Of a stretch of 37,071 nucleotides of DNA, positions 32,761-37,071 are shown piece after piece (the stretch's first letter is position 1; every line of letters begins with the position of its first letter). The stretch spans positions 1 through 37,071 of the forward strand of contig MZNV01002437.1 of NCBI GenBank assembly GCA_002081555.1, read 5' to 3'. Origin of the DNA: Protostelium mycophagum (lineage: Eukaryota > Evosea > Variosea > Protosteliida > Protosteliaceae). The translations under genes and the position numbers were made by a program. Below the pieces are notes generated by a model that was not told the DNA's origin, made no database searches, and saw only the letters and a program-made list of their open reading frames with translations.

Positions 32761-33544
32761 ATGAGTGGTGACTATTCTCTGCCGGATCCAGAGCCTACCT
32801 GCTATTCAATCTTCACAAAAAGAGGTATGGCACTGATGAAGATGGAGATCTGATACCAGTTTAGGTTATCAACAGGCTATTACTGCAAATGTGACAATGT
32901 TTCATGATCACAAGATTCTTCATCCAAAAGAATTGATGAAGAAGACCGCCAGAACTGTTCAGATCTTAGACACAATTCCCATCACTAAAGATGTAAATCG
33001 CCCATTTCTGATTGCGCTGACACGAATAAGGAAGAGGCTTGATTTCCTGCAGATATAGATGTTGAGCGCTGGTTGAGATCTAAAGATTCAGTCAACAAGA
33101 TAAAGAAAGAGATGTAATTAGCGAAGCCTCTTTCTACATACCTTCTATACGTCCTCGATCACCAGGATGATGTGCTCATCGCTGCCTACACAAGAACGAA
33201 TTTAGCCAGTGATGTTTGAGATGGTGTCATTATAAGTGCAGGCCAATATTTCATCCAAAAATTCAAGAACATGTCTAAAGAAAATGAGACTGATCATCGC
33301 AGCTGTACATGGAAAGATCCAGGGTTCATTTGGAACTTTATGCGGAACAGAGTCAAATGTGCAAGGTATTACAACTGCAAATTTTTATGGAATTGAAGAA
33401 TATCCAATTTTTATTCATCAGAAATCTCTCTGGATTTTTTTCTTGCGCTGTGTTTTGTTAGCCTTGCAGATGTTTTGTTAAGCCTTGCAGATGTTTTGTT
33501 AGCCTTGCAGATGCCTCCAAAGATTTGTCATGAGATTTAAATAA
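32761..33544 (+). CDS. Unidentified protein of about 143 aa with tandem 3' splice sites
   Basis: Exons 32761-32824, 32865-32992, 33127-33208, 33242-33365 and a last exon after one of three repeated TTGCAG acceptors (33469, 33490 or 33510). The parts read well: MSGDYSLPDPEPTCYSIFTK, KILHPKELMKKTARTVQI, LLYVLDHQDDVLIAAYTRT, and a basic Cys-containing C terminus. Intron 33209-33241 is only 33 nt. With the 33510 acceptor the tail is RCLQRFVMRFK, stop at 33542-33544; the two upstream acceptors give other open tails stopping at 33530-33532. The 32993-33126 join is the least certain. I recognise no domain. The last exon lies antisense within the neighbouring Grc3-like gene. Confidence 0.5.
33451..33511. 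repeat. Three tandem copies of a 20-21 bp unit containing a 3' splice site
   Basis: Unit TGTTTTGTTAGCCTTGCAGA at 33451-33470, with one inserted A at 33471-33491, and again at 33492-33511. On plus each copy ends in a usable CCTTGCAG|A acceptor; on minus each carries the Grc3-like stop codon context (GGCTAAC or GGCTTAAC). Confidence 0.95.
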
Positions 33545-36500
33545 TTGTACTCTGGAATGTGATCATTCACCTCTAAGTTGTTCAACTTCTTGATGGTGCC
33601 GATCGGAAGGTAAGGTTTCTCAGGCGGGTCAAAAGGCTATAAAAAATGAGTATTTAAATAGTTTGACAATTAATTCCACTCACAGAAGACGTAATGGCTG
33701 ATGGTGTCTCTATGTTTCCGAGCAATATCGTGTTCACTCTTTCCAATATCTAATACAGCATTCGTACAATGATGTCATGTGCACACTTACCTCCTGTGGT
33801 AGTGAGGTGATGACGTACATCTTCTTATCTGTCATGTCTATGCTCCTGATTATACCGATGCCGAGACATTCGGCCTGTACATTGCCCCGCAATACCGCGG
33901 GAAGTTGGTTCTTCTCCATGAATTCTCTCTGTTTTCTTCAGTGGATGACAGGAGGGTCGTCTACAACGCTGCTTTGCAGCAATGAAAATTTCCACCAAAC
34001 AACCTTCTCGTGATATCTTACTGACCTCTTCTTTACTTCGATACGATATCTTATTTTCGTCGTGGCATAACCCCACGATCCTCGCGTTGACCGCCCACAT
34101 CACTTGGCTAGGTTTGACCTGGTTATACAACAATCTTATTCTCAGAAATTTCCAATCTACACTGAAGGGAAACTCGAAGTGGATGTTTGCACCAAAATAA
34201 GATATCATACATAATGTCCTCTTGTCTGCCGCCTTCAACGGAAACAGATTGTTCTTGGATCTACAACGAGTCACGAAGTTTCACGGAAGGTCTTGTCACC
34301 TGTTTTTGCCCTGAAGGAAAAAGATCTTGTGATCTCCTTGCTTTGAGATTTTGACTGCATTTCCACGTCGTGATTGATCACCCATAACCAATATTATCTC
34401 GGGCTTGGTTTTTTCGCACAACTATTTTTTTTTTAAATATTTTTCTATCGAGATCTCACGGTAAGAACGCGGTTATGACCGTGAAAAACGGACTTACTTG
34501 GTCTAGAAGTTCGGCACCTTGTGCGGCAATCCAACCCATCGTGTTGATTACGAGGGGTATTTTTGAATAATTATCATTCTTTTTATACGTTTCCCACACG
34601 CTGTCCGCACAACTGTCACGTTAATGGACGTGAATTTTTGCGTTAATTAACGTGAAGAATTGTGATGCTACCTGGAATAATAATTTATATCGTCGTTGGG
34701 CGAGGTTGCGCCGAAGTATCTGCATCTACAACGGGTCAATGTTTTCGTTACAAAAGAGTAAAACGCACATCTCCGGCCGCCTCAGATGGGTCGAGGGTGG
34801 TCCTGGAGATTTCAGCGAAATTTCATGTTGATGCTCGTTGTAGATGAGACGGTACCTATTATAGGATATTCGACTGTGTTTATTGAAATCATTCCGGCAG
34901 GCGTGAATTCACATTGTCCGACATCCGTTTCAAAGAAATTAACTTTTCCATACCTTTTAAAATTTATTTAATAGTTTTCCTGCAAAAAAATTGACTTACA
35001 AGTCCAAGAGCATGTTGGTCAAGTACCGGGCCGTTGTAGACTTGCCGTTATTTTTATTTCCGCATATCATGATTCTGGGTACTCTTCCGCTATCATAACA
35101 ATCCAAAATCTCCATCTCTACTTTGGGTAATTCTTCTTTTAACGGTCAGTTTGAATTCAAATTTCCGCCATTGAGGATTTTTGGTACCAACAGTGGTAAC
35201 CACTGTAAATCTCATTGCTTTTCAGAGGAGGGAATGAAGTAATCTTATTTTAATATTACCATCCATCGTGAGCGAATTTGTCTTGTACGGTAACACCTGC
35301 ATATCTTCAACTTCTCTATATGAAATAATTAGTATAAGAATAATATTTTTTCACAGAATAATATTACCGGTGGACACGCATTTGTACATCTCACCAGTTA
35401 TTATACCATACACGGTAACATTAACGTGTCACTCACAGCAACAGCCGGTAGTTACCGCAATTATTTTTCATTTCGAAAGTTGCAAAATCCGTGTCCAGGT
35501 AACATCATTCTTTTTTTGAACAATGAAATAATATTATTTTACAACAATAAAAAATCCCACCGGATAAAAATTCTTCATCTTGGGAAAAAATTGCCAATTC
35601 TCTTCCACTTGGAAAAACTTGGAACGTTCCGTTTTCAGTATCAATATCGCGGTGGATTCCGATTCCGATTCCAATTCCGATTCCAATTCCAATTCCGATT
35701 TCCTTCTGTGCATGATTCCCTGGATCTGTGCCAATATCTCTGGCTCTTCTGCACGTTCAATATTGCTCAGCTCCACCCACTTGGGGGTTACGATATCTCT
35801 CCCTGACGTGTCAGATGTCATGAATATGTCATGATGACTTCACCTAGACATTCTATGTACAATGGGCTGTACCCCACGATCGAATGTACGGGTGTCCATG
35901 TTTCTGAACAAATGGTGCTTCCCAAACAACGAAATAATCCTCTATATGACATAACATCCACTGTCCCATGAAAATACAATCTCTATATTATTTTAATAAA
36001 ATAATAAAATAATAAAATAATAAAATATTAATTACGAAGGTTATGAAAATGGATAAGAATATAAACGTAAAAATCACCTCTCCTTCGTGAAAGAACAAGA
36101 CCAGCGTATTTGTGTGCTCTCCCACTAATCTGTATACTTTGCCTTGGTGTGCAGAGAAACAACCGTCTGTTTCATTCCCGTAAACATCAGGTTTCCAATC
36201 TCTGGCATGATTCTTTTTTACTTCAATCATGATGTTATACAACCCATCTTTATTTGAAAGTTTCGGTAATTCAGAAATGAAGAATCACCTCAGACTGGTC
36301 GATCTCATGTGTGACACGATAAAATTTCTCCATCGTTTGTGTCGACGCTTCTACTGTTGTCGATCCCTTTGGCTCTTCTGTCACTTGCTCATTCTTTTTC
36401 ACAAGGGATTTTCTTCCCTTTTTATTTCCTTGTTGCTGCATTTTTCAGTTTTTCGAGCATGCAGGATCTTCATCACGAGGAAATTGCAGCGATGAACAAA

Positions 36501-36734
36501 TCGTGTAGAGATTGAGATCCCATTTATATGTATCTAGAGATGACATGTTTTTCACAATCATCAAAAGAAACCTGATCTTCTCCATCATTACAAATCACGA
36601 CTCACATTGTTGGTCGATTCGAGCTTCCTTTTCTTATTGTTATCTTCCTCCTCTACAACAGCATTCACTTGTTCCTCTTTCTTTTCCTTCTTGACCTTTT
36701 TCTTTGGCTCAAGGACACTGAACCTGTTCTTCAT
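33499..36734 (-). CDS. Polynucleotide 5'-hydroxyl kinase, Grc3/NOL9 family
   Basis: Phosphorylates 5'-OH ends of pre-rRNA during ITS2 processing in the nucleolus. Read on minus: a lysine-rich N terminus with nuclear-localisation character (MKNRFSVLEPKKKVKKEK...), a variable E/S-rich part, an N-terminal beta domain (KVYRLVGEHTNTLVLFF), then the kinase: P-loop GNKNNGKST, FFETDVGQCEFTPAG, GPPSTHLRRPEM, CRYFGATSPND, PLVINTMGWIAAQGAELL, ILVMGDQS, and the C-terminal LPAVLRG ... CLGIGIIRSID ... KKMYVITSLPQE. These blocks are the family's in the right order; PLxxNTxGW and GLGIVRGID equivalents separate it from Clp1. Total is about 700 aa in 14 or so exons. The last exon (…NLWRHLQG) stops inside the tandem repeat shared with the convergent gene. 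Confidence 0.88.
35035..35061 (-). other. Walker A (P-loop) of the Grc3/NOL9 kinase
   Basis: Encodes G-N-K-N-N-G-K-S-T, matching GxxxxGK[ST]. The codons for S-T-T coincide with an exonic copy of the TCTACAAC octamer. Confidence 0.9.
35655..35702. repeat. GATTCC/AATTCC hexamer microsatellite in a coding exon
   Basis: About eight hexamers alternate GATTCC and AATTCC on plus. On minus they encode an acidic Ser/Glu/Leu tract (SELELESELESESES) in the Grc3-like protein, just before the beta domain strands leading to the P-loop. Confidence 0.9.
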
Positions 36735-37071
36735 GTTTTGTTTGTGATGTTAAAGATGATCAGCAGAAAAATGAGATGAACAGATTACAACTCGTTTACT
36801 CGTTTATTCAGCCGCAAGTTGGCCTGTTTTACAACTGCGTGCAGGTGATCGGCCTCTGGGCCTTGCCGTTACCCCGGCTCAGGGTAAAGTATTGGTGATT
36901 GTCGGGTCGTGCCTCTATGTGTCATTGTATTCTTCTATGTATATGGAAAATATCCTAGTCATTTGGGACTCTGCGAATATGTTTGTTTGTTGATGGTATC
37001 ATGGGTCTGTTGGGTCTCTTCAATGAAACATTTTCGTGGTCTTGAGACTCTTGTTCAATGATCTTGTATGT
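36735..37071. other. Right edge: possible fragment of another gene
   Basis: From about 36778 a plus-strand open frame (…LRAGDRPLGLAVTPAQGK VLVIVGS...) runs to a TGA near 37000 and is GC-richer than its surroundings. A second frame from ATG 36776 is open for 41 codons. On minus an AATAAA near 36798 could end a leftward gene instead. None can be confirmed at the window edge. Confidence 0.25.

Noticed and set aside
33451-33511. CRISPR-like array
   Set aside because: Only three directly abutting 20-21-bp units, no spacers; it is a tandem duplication of an intron end.

Overview
The window is nuclear DNA from a gene-dense eukaryote. Almost every gene is cut by many short GT-AG introns (mostly 35-60 nt), exons are often under 100 nt, and start codons of neighbours can lie under 100 bp apart. 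A SAC9-type phosphoinositide phosphatase, an LRR receptor with an animal-type tyrosine-kinase catalytic loop (HRDLAARN), a Grc3/NOL9 kinase and an insulysin, with such introns, suggest an amoebozoan, perhaps a protosteloid amoeba. That placement is inference; no rRNA or organelle marker is present.

Layout, left to right. The last exon of an unknown gene may end near 100. An insulin-degrading enzyme gene follows (404-5720, +, 26 exons, 1008 aa by my splicing). Then come a type I membrane protein with an FN3-like domain (6388-7465, +) and a purple acid phosphatase (7724-9685, +, 419 aa, all metal-ligand blocks present). Convergent to it is a very large SAC9-like gene (17727 down to 9809, -). 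Only 66 bp from its start codon, an RWD/DUF1115 (RWDD2-like) gene runs the other way (17794-19145, +, 299 aa). A gene-poor stretch holds two copies of a ~115-bp palindromic element (19780-19899 and 20043-20152). The LRR receptor tyrosine kinase fills 26656 down to 20404 (-). On the right are a DEDDy 3'-5' exonuclease (27588-29029, +, 354 aa), an intronless, 5'-truncated cyclin B copy (29058-29828, +), a small multipass membrane protein (30229-30910, +), a tRNA-Phe(GAA) (31512-31440, -), two unidentified multi-exon genes (about 31792-32632 and 32761-33544, +) and a Grc3/NOL9 polynucleotide 5'-kinase (36734 down to 33499, -), whose 3' end overlaps the preceding gene.

The genes are ordinary housekeeping and signalling functions (proteolysis, phosphoinositide turnover, receptor signalling, DNA/RNA processing, cell cycle), with no sign of an operon or a defence island. 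The most unusual signal lies in the introns. The octamer TCTACAAC/GTTGTAGA occurs at least 38 times against about one expected. It sits at 3' splice junctions (GTTGTAG|A), directly after donors (GTGAGTTGTAG), and as inverted pairs at the two ends of longer introns. Introns are also rich in exact palindromes (TGACGTCA, GTCACGTGAC, GGTAACTACC). One gene has a triplicated 3' splice site embedded in a convergent gene overlap.

Exon boundaries come from reading frames, GT/GC-AG signals and family conservation by eye; no transcript was available.
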